In this document: piece after piece, positions 11,026 to 22,190 of the stretch
How the letters are laid out: every line of letters starts with the position of its first letter
Position numbering within the stretch: the first letter of the stretch is position 1
The notes under the pieces: generated by a model
Told to the model about the DNA's origin: nothing
The model's database searches: none
Seen by the model: the letters and a program-made list of their open reading frames with translations, nothing else
DNA from: Fonsecaea monophora
Taxonomy: Eukaryota > Ascomycota > Eurotiomycetes > Chaetothyriales > Herpotrichiellaceae
Assembly (NCBI RefSeq): GCF_001642475.1
Contig: NW_019174047.1
Span: 36,572 to 100,571 of the forward strand
Reading direction: 5' to 3'
DNA: 64,000 nt
Translations under genes and position numbers: made by a program

Positions 11026-13232
11026 CCTGGTCTTCCTTTTTTTTTTTGTTTGTAGGTAGATTGGATACTGATGGATTAATCGCTTTTCTAGGTATTCAAG
11101 TCAGCTGAGTGTAGTGGCAAGAGATTGAAACACATTAAAAAAAGGGGTTGATACATTTACTCAAGAAAAGACGTGTCGTCGAGACTTTTGGGGTTCGTAA
11201 CAATGCGTTAAATGACTCGTTAGGCTGCTGAAGAGCTGTAAAGGGCTGTGCAACGAATAATCGTCCGAATTAAAGGCGTTAATGATGCTCTGTTGGTAAA
11301 AATGTTGAACCAGATGAATAATCGACAGACCAAGTACACCCCAGTACTCAGATCAACGTCCACGTGTGCGTATTATTTTGATTGCCGTCTAGAAGGCTTT
11401 GTCTAGACCGAGCAGAGCTTCCTCGACAGATAGGTCAAGGTGAATAGATGATTTGCTTGATATCTCGGAAGGTTTCAGAAAGGTGCTTGTGGATTGGTGT
11501 CAGGTAGATTGACCGGCAATCGTGGTGACGACACAATGGGGAGCGTTGATCGAGGGTGTAGTAATGCTCGATGCTGAGGCAATAATGGCGCCGAGCAGGC
11601 TGGGGCCGTAATGAATCCGACTTCTGGTCGGGCTCGTTGAAGAGACTCCCTTGAAGGACAAGGCAATAGGTGCTTGGTCTGGATCGACTGGAGTGATGAG
11701 ACACGATGAGAAAAGCGACAGTATCGACAACAACGATAACAGGATGATTGACAAAGGATTAAGTTGTTGGAGCGGCACAGCAAGTCAGGCCGGCGGGTAT
11801 GAGATGAACAGCTATTAGGTATCTTGGTTGGAAAGAATGATCGTTGACCGGCAACGATGATGGTCTCCTCGCAAGGTGCTTGATTGATGAAGATTGTCTG
11901 TTTTTTGCTTTCTTTTGACAGATCTTCTGCAAAGATCGGATGTTGTGCCTGTGGGCAAAGGGGAAAACACAAGCAGCAAGAATGAGCACAGCTCGTAAAT
12001 GCCACAAGGGGTTGCCGTAGGACGAAGTGGGTTGATATGGACAATTAACAATTGACTTGGGATCGAAGTCAATAGTGTACCAGACACTATCTCTTTGCAG
12101 AAGGAGATGGAATTAGGAGTTTTGATTAATCCAAAAAGAACAGAATTCAAGAATAGCTCTCACACCGCACGACCAGAGTTGACAAGACTTGCTTGCTTAG
12201 AAGGGGAAAAAAGAAAGGGAAAGGCAGAGACGCAGCAACGGGAAGGGGATGGCAATATTTAGATACAACAGCATCATGCTCAATGGGCCACGGCCAGGTG
12301 GAGGAAGAGGCCGTTCCGAGGTTGCAGGCAATAGTGTGAACATGAAGGATGGATGGCAGCAACAAACCAGCCAGAAGCCAGTAGGAAGAAAGAGATGGAG
12401 AGGGGAGTTTGAAAGAACCAGATGAGAGGGGAACAAGCCGGGCGCTTAGAGAAGGACGAGGGCCATCAATTGGATCAAGAGATGTGGGCGGTTAAGCAGG
12501 TGAAGTAGTGTGACTGGTTGATGGAGATGCATCACCATCCAATCAATGGCGTTTGGGGCTAAGAATAGAATGAGTGGGTGAGCGAGAATTGAAGGAAGTA
12601 GAGGAAGAAGCAGAGAAGTAAAAAGATGTGAAAAGTAGACCAGAGGAGAGGAGGCAACAGAGGGAAAGAGCCACCCATGACGTCCCTCGAAGCGCCTTCC
12701 CATTCATTCATTATTCATTCATCCCTCCATCCTTCCATCCTTCCTTCCATCCAGCCATCGATGCATCCACCCCACCAACAATGTGACAGAGCACATGCAT
12801 ATTGTCACATGGAGATACGAGTAGACGACCGAAGTGCACAAGAGGGGAATCTTCACCTTGACACCCACATGATTACCTATGTAGGTACGAGTGAATTGAA
12901 TGGGCGCCTAAATGACAAGATGGTTGTTGCTAATGGAAGTGGTGCTGGCAGAGAGACAACTCCAGATCATCCATCCGACAAGGACTTGTAGAGACAATCC
13001 AGAAATCCCCGCCCTAATTGGGTCTGTATGAGTATACACATAACCGCCCCGGCCCATGCCGATAGCGAATCCACCTCTATCCACCTCTAACCCCCCTCTC
13101 CAGCACACCAATCCTCCATCCTGAGCTTGGCTTGTATAACACAAACCCGGTCCAACCATAACCTCCACCTGCAACTGACCGAATTCATCGCGTCCTTGTC
13201 GTCGTCAATCCCCAGCCAACAACACTCCAGGT
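11026..13232. other. Long spacer upstream of esdC-like gene
   Basis: About 2.2 kb with no supported gene. It is purine-rich on the plus strand (pyrimidine-rich on the esdC sense strand), as expected for a long leader or promoter, and holds a degenerate CATC/TTCC tetranucleotide stretch at about 12716-12760. Short frames on the minus strand are low-complexity Ser/Leu/Pro readings of the same pyrimidine runs. Confidence 0.45.
12716..12760. repeat. Degenerate CATC/TTCC microsatellite
   Basis: Tandem imperfect repeats of CATT, CATC and TTCC units (for example CATCCTTCCATCCTTCC). It is a simple-sequence repeat in the spacer with no coding role seen. Confidence 0.7.
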
Positions 13233-14873
13233 CTAGAACCATTCCTTCGCCAGCCAGCGGTTGAAAAACTCCAGGCTGGCCTCTGGCTGATCAAGAGGGA
13301 CCATATGACCGCCTGCATGGATACGCATGAAGGTAAAGTTGCCATGCGACTTGACTTCTCCAATCTTGCGCCCGTCCTTGCTGTCGTCCAGCCGAAGATC
13401 CTTCATGTCAGCTGCCGCAAACTTCTTGTGGTCAGGATACTCAAGCGCCTCCGCCCACGCCTTGTTGCCCAGCCAGTTGCAAATGAAGTCGGCATCCCCG
13501 GCATAGATCAGGACTGGCATCTTCTCGATAAGACCCGGCACAAGTCGGTGGAAAGGTTGCATCCAGTCGCCCTGGAACAGGAAGTTGCGGTTGATGTCAA
13601 AGTTGCACGAGTCGTAACCGTCAACCTCCACCCCAAGTGCCTTCATCACCGACTTCTCATTGAGCCACTTGCTGATCCAGCCAAGTTCGGGATAGCACAA
13701 GTTGCTGCTGTCCTTGCACTTGCCGCGGACATCGTAGACGTTCTGACCCGTTCGTTGATAAGGTGCGAGCAAGGCGTTGTTGCAGTAGATGCTGGCGGGG
13801 ACACATGACCACACGCTCTCGCTGTCATAACAGTTTTGGATCAGTGATTGGCAGCGAGGAAGGGCGTTGTCCATAGCCTGGCAGGACTGTGGGTCAAGAA
13901 CGGCCGGCCACCCGCCGTCACCGCACGCCATTGGTCGATAGTATTCGTATTGGGTGTATCCATCTGTCAACCCATTGCCAATCAAGACAGACGTAAGCTT
14001 GATATTGGTCTTTTTATGTGACAGAATTTCTGAAGCGAAGACGGGAATATAGTGCCCAGCGTACGACTCTCCGGCGATGTGGAAGTCCTGCTTGGCATAT
14101 TCGGGGAATTGCTCAAAAAAGAGGGTCAACAACGCATAGACATCCTTGCCGGCGGCCACGGTGTTGGAGACACTGGAGCTGGAGTAGGAATAGCCAACGT
14201 TGACAGGTTGGTCCAGGAAGATGACGCTCGCATTGTCATTCCACGAGTACGGGTTCGGAACCACCTGGAGCTTCTCGTTGATGCGCGAAGGTCCGAGCTC
14301 GAGGAACAGACCGGTCAGAGAAGAGCAGCCTGGACCGCCGTTGAGCCATAAAACGACAGGGTCGTTTTCTGGGTCATTTCTGGATTCGAAGAACCAGTAA
14401 AATAAATGCTTGTCGTTCTCATTGTCATCCAGATACCCCGAATATTGTTTGACGTTGGGATCGACGCCCAATGAGCTGGGGTCGACTTTCTTCACTCGCA
14501 AGTCATATGTGTCAAGCTTGCCATCGACATAACGCTCTTTTTCTCCGTCGGCATTGTCGACCCAGACACTTTGAACATCAGCTCCACGAACAATATGGTC
14601 CCATTCGTGATCAGGTCTGCGGGTGTGTTTCTTGGGCAGAGAGAAGAAGCTGGCGCGGCTCATATCCTCCGGATAGAGAGCCGCAACTTCGTCCCAGACA
14701 TTAGCTGCCTCTTCAGTGAGACCACGAAGGGCATCCTTGAGATGGTGGAGTTGGTTATCGAGCATGTTCTTGGCTTCCGCAGGGAATGACTTGGGTAGCT
14801 GCAGAGGCTGCTGCTGAGGGGCGATGGCAGCCGAGGCCGCTCCAGCCAGCAGCAGGGGAGAAATGGCCTTCAT
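13233..14873 (-). CDS. cpyA: Carboxypeptidase Y (vacuolar serine carboxypeptidase, S10)
   Basis: A single exon of 546 codons, the normal length for fungal preproCPY. Residues 1-18 are a signal peptide (MKAISPLLLAGAASAAIA), followed by a propeptide of about 120 residues with the QPLQLPKSF vacuolar-targeting-like segment. The mature enzyme shows WLNGGPGCSS, the nucleophile Ser270 in GESYAGH, Asp462 in GDADFICNW and His523 in GGHMVP, i.e. the complete catalytic triad. The paired cysteines typical of CPY are present. It removes C-terminal residues from peptides in the vacuole and serves general protein turnover. It is transcribed divergently from the S18 ribosomal protein gene across 534 bases. 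Function is assigned with high certainty; the symbol follows Aspergillus usage. Confidence 0.96.
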   Translation of the reverse strand: MKAISPLLLAGAASAAIAPQQQPLQLPKSFPAEAKNMLDNQLHHLKDALRGLTEEAANVWDEVAALYPEDMSRASFFSLPKKHTRRPDHEWDHIVRGADVQSVWVDNADGEKERYVDGKLDTYDLRVKKVDPSSLGVDPNVKQYSGYLDDNENDKHLFYWFFESRNDPENDPVVLWLNGGPGCSSLTGLFLELGPSRINEKLQVVPNPYSWNDNASVIFLDQPVNVGYSYSSSSVSNTVAAGKDVYALLTLFFEQFPEYAKQDFHIAGESYAGHYIPVFASEILSHKKTNIKLTSVLIGNGLTDGYTQYEYYRPMACGDGGWPAVLDPQSCQAMDNALPRCQSLIQNCYDSESVWSCVPASIYCNNALLAPYQRTGQNVYDVRGKCKDSSNLCYPELGWISKWLNEKSVMKALGVEVDGYDSCNFDINRNFLFQGDWMQPFHRLVPGLIEKMPVLIYAGDADFICNWLGNKAWAEALEYPDHKKFAAADMKDLRLDDSKDGRKIGEVKSHGNFTFMRIHAGGHMVPLDQPEASLEFFNRWLAKEWF

Positions 14874-15407
14874 GGCAGAAGAGGAGATGGAAAGAATCGA
14901 TCAGGTTCGTCTACTGAGCCAGCGAAGGCAGCAGCGAGGGTCGATGTCGTTGTCAGACTGGGATCCGTCCCAGTAGCGATAAGCAGTCCAGTGAGCTTCA
15001 AACAGTCACCGGATCGGATTGCAGTGATTGATATACAGAAGAGATGGAGGAATGGAGAGCACACGATAGAGGAATATAAGCCGAGAAGAAAGGATGAGTA
15101 CGGAAGATTGATGACTGCGACTCGTAACGAAGCAGCCTGTCCTGGTTGCTGGACAACCATCAGCGGACCTGGTTCATCCAATTGAGTGACGACAGCATTC
15201 CGTCAAGCTCAGATATTGATCACATGATCTTTATCGCTGTGCCAAGGCAAGACTGTCACCTGGGTGCCACCACAAATGGCCATGCGCTGACTAAGTAGTC
15301 TCTTGGCGCGTCGCACTGTCGGTTTTCATTGATTTTTTGGCAGTCTTAGAAGATTGTCTGTCTATCGCAAACCGTCAACGCAATCGACAAGGAGACACTC
15401 GCCCATC
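14874..15407. promoter_or_regulatory. Shared divergent promoter of cpyA and rps18
   Basis: 534 bases between two housekeeping start codons. It must carry the promoters of both. A T-rich segment (15323-15345) and a CAA/ACG-rich leader lie just before the rps18 ATG. No further gene fits. Confidence 0.6.
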
Positions 15408-16113
15408 ATGTGTAAGTCTGGACTGATTCTTCATTGTTGCGATCTCACCATATATCGAATCTATATGCACCTCGCTCCAAGATCTGGCACATTGCGACAA
15501 CGTGGAAGGGATATTTGCTAACAATCGAGGCAGCTCTCGTCAGCGGGGAGAAGTCGAACTGTAGGTTGATTCCAACTCCTTCTCTAGACATCGTGTTCTA
15601 ACGACTACTGCAGTCCAGTTCATCCTCCGTCTTCTCAACACCAACGTCGATGGCAAGCAGAAAATCATGTATGCCCTGACCCGAATCAAGGGTGTCGGAC
15701 GACGCTACTCCAACCTTGTCTGCAAGAAGGCCGATGTCGACTTGACCAAGCGGTACGGGCAAATCATGAAAAACTCTCAGGATCAAAAGAGCGGGAACTA
15801 ATTCATACATGACAGTGCCGGTGAAATCACCTCCGAAGAACTCGAGCGAATTGTCACGATCATCCAAAACCCCACGCAATACAAGATCCCATCATGGTTC
15901 TTGAACAGACAACGCGACATTGTGGATGGCAAGGACTCGCAGGTGCTGGCCAACAGCATGGAAAGCAAGTTGCGTGAGGATTTGGAACGTCTCAAGAAGA
16001 TCCGAGCACATCGTGGTCTCCGTCACTACTGGGGTCTCCGTGTCAGAGGTCAACACTCCAAGACCACTGGCCGAAGAGGACGTACGGTTGGTGTCAGCAA
16101 GAAGAAGGGTTAA
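15408..16113 (+). CDS. rps18: 40S ribosomal protein S18 (uS13)
   Basis: Four exons: 15408-15411, 15534-15560, 15614-15752 and 15816-16113, together 155 residues. The first coding exon is only four bases (ATG plus T), followed by a GTAAGT donor. The protein starts MSLVSGEKSNFQFILRLLNT and has the uS13 helix-two-turn-helix signature GVGRRYSNLVCKKADVDLT, then the basic tail RAHRGLRHYWGLRVRGQ and TGRRGRTVGVSKKKG. It sits at the head of the small subunit and contacts the large subunit through bridge B1. Its intron-rich, short-exon structure is typical of fungal ribosomal protein genes. The identification is unambiguous. Confidence 0.97.
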
Positions 16114-17592
16114 ACGATTCTGGCTGTCATTTGGAGGGTGTCTTGTGGTGAATGTGGTGGTGGAGTTGTCGCTCGAAAGAAATCACAGCGGCAGGAAAAA
16201 TTTCTGCACCGAGCACGAGAAAAGCACAATCGGCATGGCTGGGGTTTTAAACCTGGTGCAACAATGCTACGTTGGGACATGGAAAGTCTACGGATAGTGG
16301 ACTCGCGAGCAATCAAATGGCATAAAATGAAAATTCCAACCTGTTCCCCTTTCGCCGTTGAATTGTGAGTGGCTTTTCTTGTGGCTGTCCCTCATGCAGT
16401 GTGATGATGGCGGTGAGTTATCGCGACGTGGGACAAGCAGGAGAAAGATGAAAAGTGCTACATGACCAGGTGTGCCATGCGCTGAACTTTCAAGTTTCGC
16501 CATTCTTATGTCGGACTTCGGAATGACCGACCCCTTGGATAAGAGTCCAAGGCTGGTTCTGTCGATCCCGCAGGATCGTTCCTGGGTTGTGTCTCCCACC
16601 CGTACAGCCAGGATGGTCTCATCGCATCGCCACCAGGAAACCCGTCAAGTCCTATACAATCCGCTATTCTAACCTGCCTCACTGCCACTGCACTCCAAGA
16701 ACAGTGTGAAGCCAGCTACAGCATTCCTTGATTGAACCCAACCATTGTCTTTGACCCGCCGAGGACCAGCACGCCTGTCTTTCCATATCGAAAGCATCCT
16801 GTTGAACGATGCAACCTTCCGATCCGATCAGCAACTCTGCTGCAGTCGGGTCCAGAATTCAAGCCTTGGTATTGGTACTCTTCGCCCTCATTCCGTCATG
16901 CTATGCTGGTCTTGTGTGACTCGGGACACTATTTCTGGCACCTTCACAAAATTTTCCGAGCCGCTGGCGCTCGTCCAGCACTCGCCAACCCCATGGATGC
17001 AGGAGAACAAGACAAGCGGTGGGCTCGGTGTGGCATCACAAGCAGTGCAGAGTGCAAGGGGACACACCATGAGCCATGGCACTTTTGCACGGCTTGCCCT
17101 TGTAGAGTACGCATCGCCCAAGATCCATATTCAAGAACTGGCTGACTGTTTTCTGGAATGTCTCAGTCGCAACTCCGCTCGGTAGCATTCTGGAAGGAGG
17201 CTGTTTCGGTACAACAGGCTGCGTGGTATCCAAGAGAAGAGCTTGTCTATCAAACAGTAGCCGAGCAAGTGCATTGCGTGCAAACCATTGGTGTTTGTAC
17301 CCAAATCCAACTTCTGCTGCGGTCACAGAACAAAGACTCCGTGGAAGAGGCTGGAGAGAAACAGGACGGGTTGACCTCAAAGTGTTGGTGCAAAGGGCGC
17401 AGCTATAAAGACCGCAGTTTCTTCTTGCCTCACCCCTTCCTTCCTTCATCCCATCTCATCTTCGACCTCAACACTCATCATCGTGCTCCTTGGTGGGAGA
17501 TTGAAACGACGTATTTACTCTTGCCCTGCCCCAGCCTACCACACTTGCCCTTTACGACAAATCACGCTTCTTGCACCTCGTCGCCTACCGTC
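16114..17592. other. Intergenic region, rps18 3' end to secreted-protein promoter
   Basis: About 1.5 kb without a supported gene. The last 200 bases look like a promoter with a TATA box and a CT-rich leader ahead of 17593. Confidence 0.5.
17404..17410 (+). promoter_or_regulatory. TATA box of the small secreted protein gene
   Basis: TATAAAG lies 183 bases before the ATG at 17593 and is followed by a long CT-rich stretch, the usual layout of a strongly expressed fungal promoter with a pyrimidine-rich leader. Confidence 0.45.
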
Positions 17593-18202
17593 ATGGCTTC
17601 CATCTTCACCTTCCTCGCCTTCATTGCTCTTCTCTCCTCCGCCGCCTCGGCCTTCTCTGGAAACTTTGAACTCACAAACATCGTTGTCTCCTCGCCCTTT
17701 GAAGCAGATCCTACTTCGACCCAGAGCACCTATATTCAATGTGAGTTGAGGCCCTCTAATCTGCCTATTGTTCACATCTAACAAGTAACAGTCGACTTCT
17801 GCGACGAAGATACGCCTGAAGTTGGTCCCACTCACTGCTGTGTTGAATGGGCTGTGGGTCTGAGCCCTCCCACCTCTGCAAGAGATACCTGCGACAACAG
17901 CACCTTCAACGTCCTCGTCACCTCATGGCATGGTGTTGGTAATCTCTCGCTACAGTTAGCCCATCAGTACATCGACAACAGGTATGTGCATCCCACTTTT
18001 CCCTCGCCGTCTCGTCCTCGAGATATGGTTCTGATACGAACGCAGCGTTGGTCAAGCCCCGTACAATGTCCTCACCAAGTTCTCCGACTTCAATTTGACG
18101 TACCCCACAACCGACTACTATCAATGTGATATTGGCAACGCAGCGTGTGTAACAACCGACGGAAAGGTCATCATTGCCAATGTCACAGAAGCCATTGCAT
18201 GA
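17593..18202 (+). CDS. Small secreted six-cysteine protein
   Basis: Three exons, 17593-17740, 17792-17981 and 18046-18202, give 164 residues. A clear signal peptide (MASIFTFLAFIALLSSAASA) is followed by a mature protein of about 144 residues with six cysteines (in FCDE, HCCVE, DTCDN, YQCDI and AACVT) and three or more Asn-X-Ser/Thr sites. Size, secretion and even cysteine number fit an apoplastic effector-like or cell-surface protein, perhaps with a small beta-sandwich (the strands alternate as in AA1-like/Alt a 1 proteins), but I do not recognise the family with confidence. The splice joins are phase-consistent (T|TC, AG|C). It stands alone, with a TATA box upstream. Confidence 0.8.
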
Positions 18203-19041
18203 GCACACCAATCACGACACCGAGTATCGAGGGATATCCGGCATGACTGCTACGACAACAGGAAAACGTTCCAGGAGGTTGAAGATTGAGAACTCGAATG
18301 TCAATGCACACATACAGGGAAGATGGAAAACACAACGAATTGTAATACTTAATTAGAAGGGGCTAATGAAGAGGGAATTCATTGAGTGGCTGTTGGTTGT
18401 TAGCTAGCGTACACCAGCATGTAGGAGGAATGAAGCGCGGTTGATCAAAAAAAGAACAGCTCAATAATGTCAGTATCCATTTTTGTCTGCAAAGCACATT
18501 GCATCTTCAGTACCTGTGACCTCCCTGGACCGTTCTCTGACCAAATGCCATCAGGATGCCGATCACAGGGTAGCAACTGGATACCCCAGCACCTATCCAT
18601 CTGAGTCTCTGTGGCCCTCAACACTGCATAGTTGTCCAGGCTTCTCACAGTCCACCACTCGTCTTCATGCTGCGTAGGGAGATGCTGCACGACGTCAAGT
18701 TGGCGAGCGATGCTGATCAGGGGGTCACTGCCCATTGGTCACACTGATGGTTCCGGATGTGCGACGCGGTAGGCATAAGGAACATAATAGCAAGTGCGGG
18801 TCTTTTTCGAAACGAACAGATCCGGGGGTTCTTTGTGGGGAAGCGTCGGCATTTCAACCTCTACCCACAAGGGACGGAGTTTGCAGTTCTAGCTCTTTGG
18901 TGGTACGGGTTCATCGAAGGGTCCTACACATAAGAACCAGAGGTGGCATTCTATGACGCTTTTCCTCAAGCAAGATACTGCCGCAGTCTCTCGCACGTTG
19001 CTTCCCTACCAAATATCTACCATTCGGCGCACATCATCACC
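18203..19041. other. Intergenic region upstream of the 2OG oxygenase
   Basis: About 840 bases. The frame of the next gene extends upstream to 18943 without a stop, but the sequence there lacks family similarity and is read as leader. Nothing else is recognised. Confidence 0.4.
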
Positions 19042-20121
19042 ATGTCCGCGACGACGACAGCAACAACAACGAGCACAGCGGCGAGCCGGATCCACGAACG
19101 CATACCACCTTTTCCTCCCGACGTTTCCCACGCACCGATTGCCGAGATCTCCTCCAAGAGTCTCCTGGAAAAGGACCCTGCGTCCACGGCCGCAGTCTTG
19201 CAAGCGTGTCAAACGTACGGGTTCTTCTATCTCGACCTGGCCGACTCGGAACCTGGGCGAGAGCTCCTCACCGAGGCCGACCAACTCCATGACCTCAGCA
19301 AAAGGGCACTTGGGCTGCCATTTGAGGAAAAGGACAAGTACGATTTCCGCAAGACGCAGTCCTTCTTTGGGTACAAGCCCGCGGGCACTGTCAAGTTGAC
19401 CGACAAGTCCCAGCGGCCCGACAGTACCGAGTTCTTCAACGTCGGCAAGGACTGTCTGTTTGGCGTCGCCGAAAGCCGCCCTTATCCCGACGTCATCAAA
19501 GACGCGTGGCCCTTGCTCCAGGCATTCTGCAAGGGCGCCCACGGGATGTCGATGACGATCCTGCGCACGCTCGCGCGCGCGTTCGGCGAGGACGAGGAAA
19601 TCTTCGTCAACCTCAACCGCTTCGAAGAATCGTCGGGGGACCACATCCGTCTGACGCTCAAGCCGCCCTCGGATCCCACCAAGACCGACATCATCGGCCT
19701 TCCGTCCCACACCGACTTCGGTAGCGTCACCATCCTGTTCAACTGGCTCAGCGGCCTGCAGATCGAGTCGCGCACACCCGGCCGGGTCGGCGAATGGGAG
19801 TACGTGAAGCCCGTGCCGGGCAAGGCCATCGTCAACCTGGGAGACGCCATGGTGCATTTCTCCAACGGAAGCCTGAAGAGCGCCAAACACCGCGTCGTGC
19901 CGTCCCCCGGCGCGCAAGCCGGCATGGAGCGCGTCAGTGTCGTCTACTTTGTCCGCCCGACGCACCACAGTCTGATGAAGCCCGTGGGCGGATTCGACAA
20001 GGAACAGGACCGTATCAAGGTGGGAGGCAAGTTCTCCGACGGCATCGACGACAAAGTCTACACGGCAAGGGAGTGGCTGGAGAAGCGCTACGTGCAACTA
20101 ACGGCCTTGTCGAAGGATTGA
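19042..20121 (+). CDS. 2-oxoglutarate/Fe(II) oxygenase, isopenicillin-N-synthase-like
   Basis: One exon of 359 residues from the ATG at 19042 (MSATTTATT...). The frame is open for 33 codons more, but this Met starts directly before the family's N-terminal DIOX_N domain (IPPFPPDVSHAPIAEIS, then CQTYGFFYLDL). The double-stranded beta-helix has the iron triad His223-x-Asp225 in SHTDFG and His283 in AKHRVV, and the 2-oxoglutarate-binding Arg297-x-Ser299 in RVSVVYF. These enzymes hydroxylate, desaturate or cyclise small molecules; fungal members serve in secondary metabolism or in flavonoid/hormone-like chemistry. The substrate cannot be read from sequence. No biosynthetic neighbours flank it, so it probably acts alone. 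Soluble and cytosolic, with no targeting signal. Confidence 0.92.
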   Translation: MSATTTATTTSTAASRIHERIPPFPPDVSHAPIAEISSKSLLEKDPASTAAVLQACQTYGFFYLDLADSEPGRELLTEADQLHDLSKRALGLPFEEKDKYDFRKTQSFFGYKPAGTVKLTDKSQRPDSTEFFNVGKDCLFGVAESRPYPDVIKDAWPLLQAFCKGAHGMSMTILRTLARAFGEDEEIFVNLNRFEESSGDHIRLTLKPPSDPTKTDIIGLPSHTDFGSVTILFNWLSGLQIESRTPGRVGEWEYVKPVPGKAIVNLGDAMVHFSNGSLKSAKHRVVPSPGAQAGMERVSVVYFVRPTHHSLMKPVGGFDKEQDRIKVGGKFSDGIDDKVYTAREWLEKRYVQLTALSKD

Positions 20122-20920
20122 TTTCCTCCTCCTCCTCCTCCTCCCTTTCCCACCTCTCTCTATCTAACACGCTGAAAACAGCCTTGCATGGTTGTGTTTG
20201 AACAAAAAGAAAGAGAGAATGACTAACAATATCATTATTACGACGCAGACACATGTTAACACGAAGTAGGTAATTATGCTGAAATGTATGTTGGTCATTA
20301 TGTACCAACAACTGCAATACAATAATTAGTTCGGGGTTGAAAAAAGCATGGCCTGCACTGAAGAACTGCAAATCCGCGTCCCTCATTGGTAGTTTCCCTC
20401 TCTCCCTCATCCGCGCAGAGTGGTGTACCGTCCAAGTGACGAGACTGCTCAACAATGCTCGTAATCTGCAGGCTCTTTGCATCGCTAGTGATTCGAAGGT
20501 TTGAGGGTTGCAGGAAATGATCGAATGTGCAGGAGAAGAGCGGAGGAGAGATGAGAGACGAATGGTAATCAGCAATATGGCATTGCCCTCCTCGCGCTCG
20601 CTAATGATCATTCGGAGTCTCGATTCTCTCGACGGAAAATACCAGGGAGCAGCGCGCTGAACAGAACATATCACCCCCGTTCTCTCCTCCATTATCGCAG
20701 AGCAGCTTTTTCCTGACAGCGGCACATTGATGAATAAGACTTCTGCTGCTTCTGTTCACGCTTCCGAAGTCAACTTCTGCCATAACTTGCGTCCGCAACA
20801 AATCATCAAAATATCAAAGGCCGACGTAGAATATGGGACTACTGAGTACGGCGATGACAACAGCAACAGGATGCCGAGGTTTGCCACGTAAACCCAGGGA
20901 CTTGTACCTCATAGAGAGGC
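20122..20920. other. Convergent 3' intergenic region
   Basis: About 800 bases between two genes that read toward each other. It begins with a CTC/CCT trinucleotide run at 20126-20146. No coding signal. Confidence 0.45.
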
Positions 20921-22190
20921 TTAGGCTTGCTTCTCGGCCCTGCCCATCTCCACGTCGGTCTTTGGCCAGAAGTGACTCAGGTCGCCCACAGGTAGTTTGA
21001 TGGCGAGACGCATTTCTGCCGCCATCATGACAAAAGTCATGTACCAGCCCAGACAGCCGACTATAAAAAGTAATGCTCCGCCGGTCTGTTTCGATTTCCT
21101 TGATGTTAGCGTTCTGAAACACTACTAGAACCGAGGGGATTGCGCAGATGCGTTTTTCGACGGAAAAGAAAGAGAAAGTAAGGGTAATCTTTCTCACCTT
21201 TTGCAAGTCCGCTGCTGTATCATAATCTCCGGTACTAACTTTCCAATAGGCACCGCTCAAGACCCACGCGCCCATGGTGACGAACAGAAAGATGAGCGCG
21301 AAAACGACATTTGTCTTCAGCGTGAAGATGAAAAATGTAAACAGCGCGAATCCCCATACAATCAAATACAAGGCAATGACAGCGTTGTATTCCTTTGAGG
21401 CTGACCCAATCACGGCGTTGGTCCCGCTGGGAGAGTACGGTGTCGCCAGACCGAGTGTGGGGAGCTGGAGCATGCCAAAGGATAGCCAGAAGACCGCGAA
21501 GAGGCCACAGACCATCATGGAGAAGAAATTGCCCCTAGTGCCAATGTCAGCATCTAACATAGCAAAGAATCGGCTGGCTGTAGGCAGGAGAGAAAGATCG
21601 CTCATTACTGAACAAGGTTTGTCAGGCTGACTTACATGATCCATTCGAAGATGACCGTCAAAACGAGGAGGACCGGGCCGACGAAGAAGAATATCCCGCT
21701 ATATTTGAAGCGTCAGCGGATTCAATCTTGTTGGGTAAGGTTGGGGGCGATGGTTAGACAATGCAAGTACTTACACTACGGGCGACAACCCGCTGGCACC
21801 ACCCCAGCCCATCATGACCATCGCAAAAGTCATAGTCGAGATCACGAAGCTATCTGCTCATGAGTATGCGCGTCTCCACGATGATGTTTCTGGAGCATAC
21901 CCAACGAAACCGAGCGGAGTCGGATTGGCGAAACGCCGGATATTGTCGCCAGCATGAGGAACTTTGGGAGTAAGGTAGAGCTGTCCAAGTCGCGCAGAGT
22001 TAGCGAGCTGTTTGGATCTCGATGTAGGGGGGAGAATTCTGTGTGAGCCGTGAAGCTATATGCGCACCTTTTCGAAAAGTTCTGGGCTGATGGAAATCGC
22101 TCCTGACGAGACAGTATGTGTCAAGCCAGGCTTCTCTTCGATCATGTCCCTTTCCGTGGAAGTAGGAGTTTGTTGAAGGTCACCCGCCAT
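20921..22190 (-). CDS. Acetate/ammonium transporter, GPR1/FUN34/YaaH family
   Basis: Six exons on the minus strand: 22190-22068, 21980-21901, 21849-21775, 21698-21636, 21534-21198 and 21085-20921, giving 280 residues with every phase consistent. The protein has a short polar N terminus, then the family motif FANPTPLGFVGF (the NPAPLGL signature) and six membrane helices: MTFAMVMMGWGGASG, FFFVGPVLLVLTVIFEW, MMVCGLFAVFWLSFGML, ALYLIVWGFALFTFFIF, ALIFLFVTMGAWVLSGAYW and GALLFIVGCLGWYMTF. Relatives are acetate importers (AcpA/Ady2) or putative ammonium exporters in the plasma membrane. The cytosolic tail is short. Which substrate applies is not visible. Dense introns are usual for the family in Pezizomycotina. 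Confidence 0.93.

Noticed and set aside
19006..20097. 363-codon minus-strand frame opposite the 2OG oxygenase
   Set aside because: Antisense shadow; the sense strand carries all iron-binding and cosubstrate residues.
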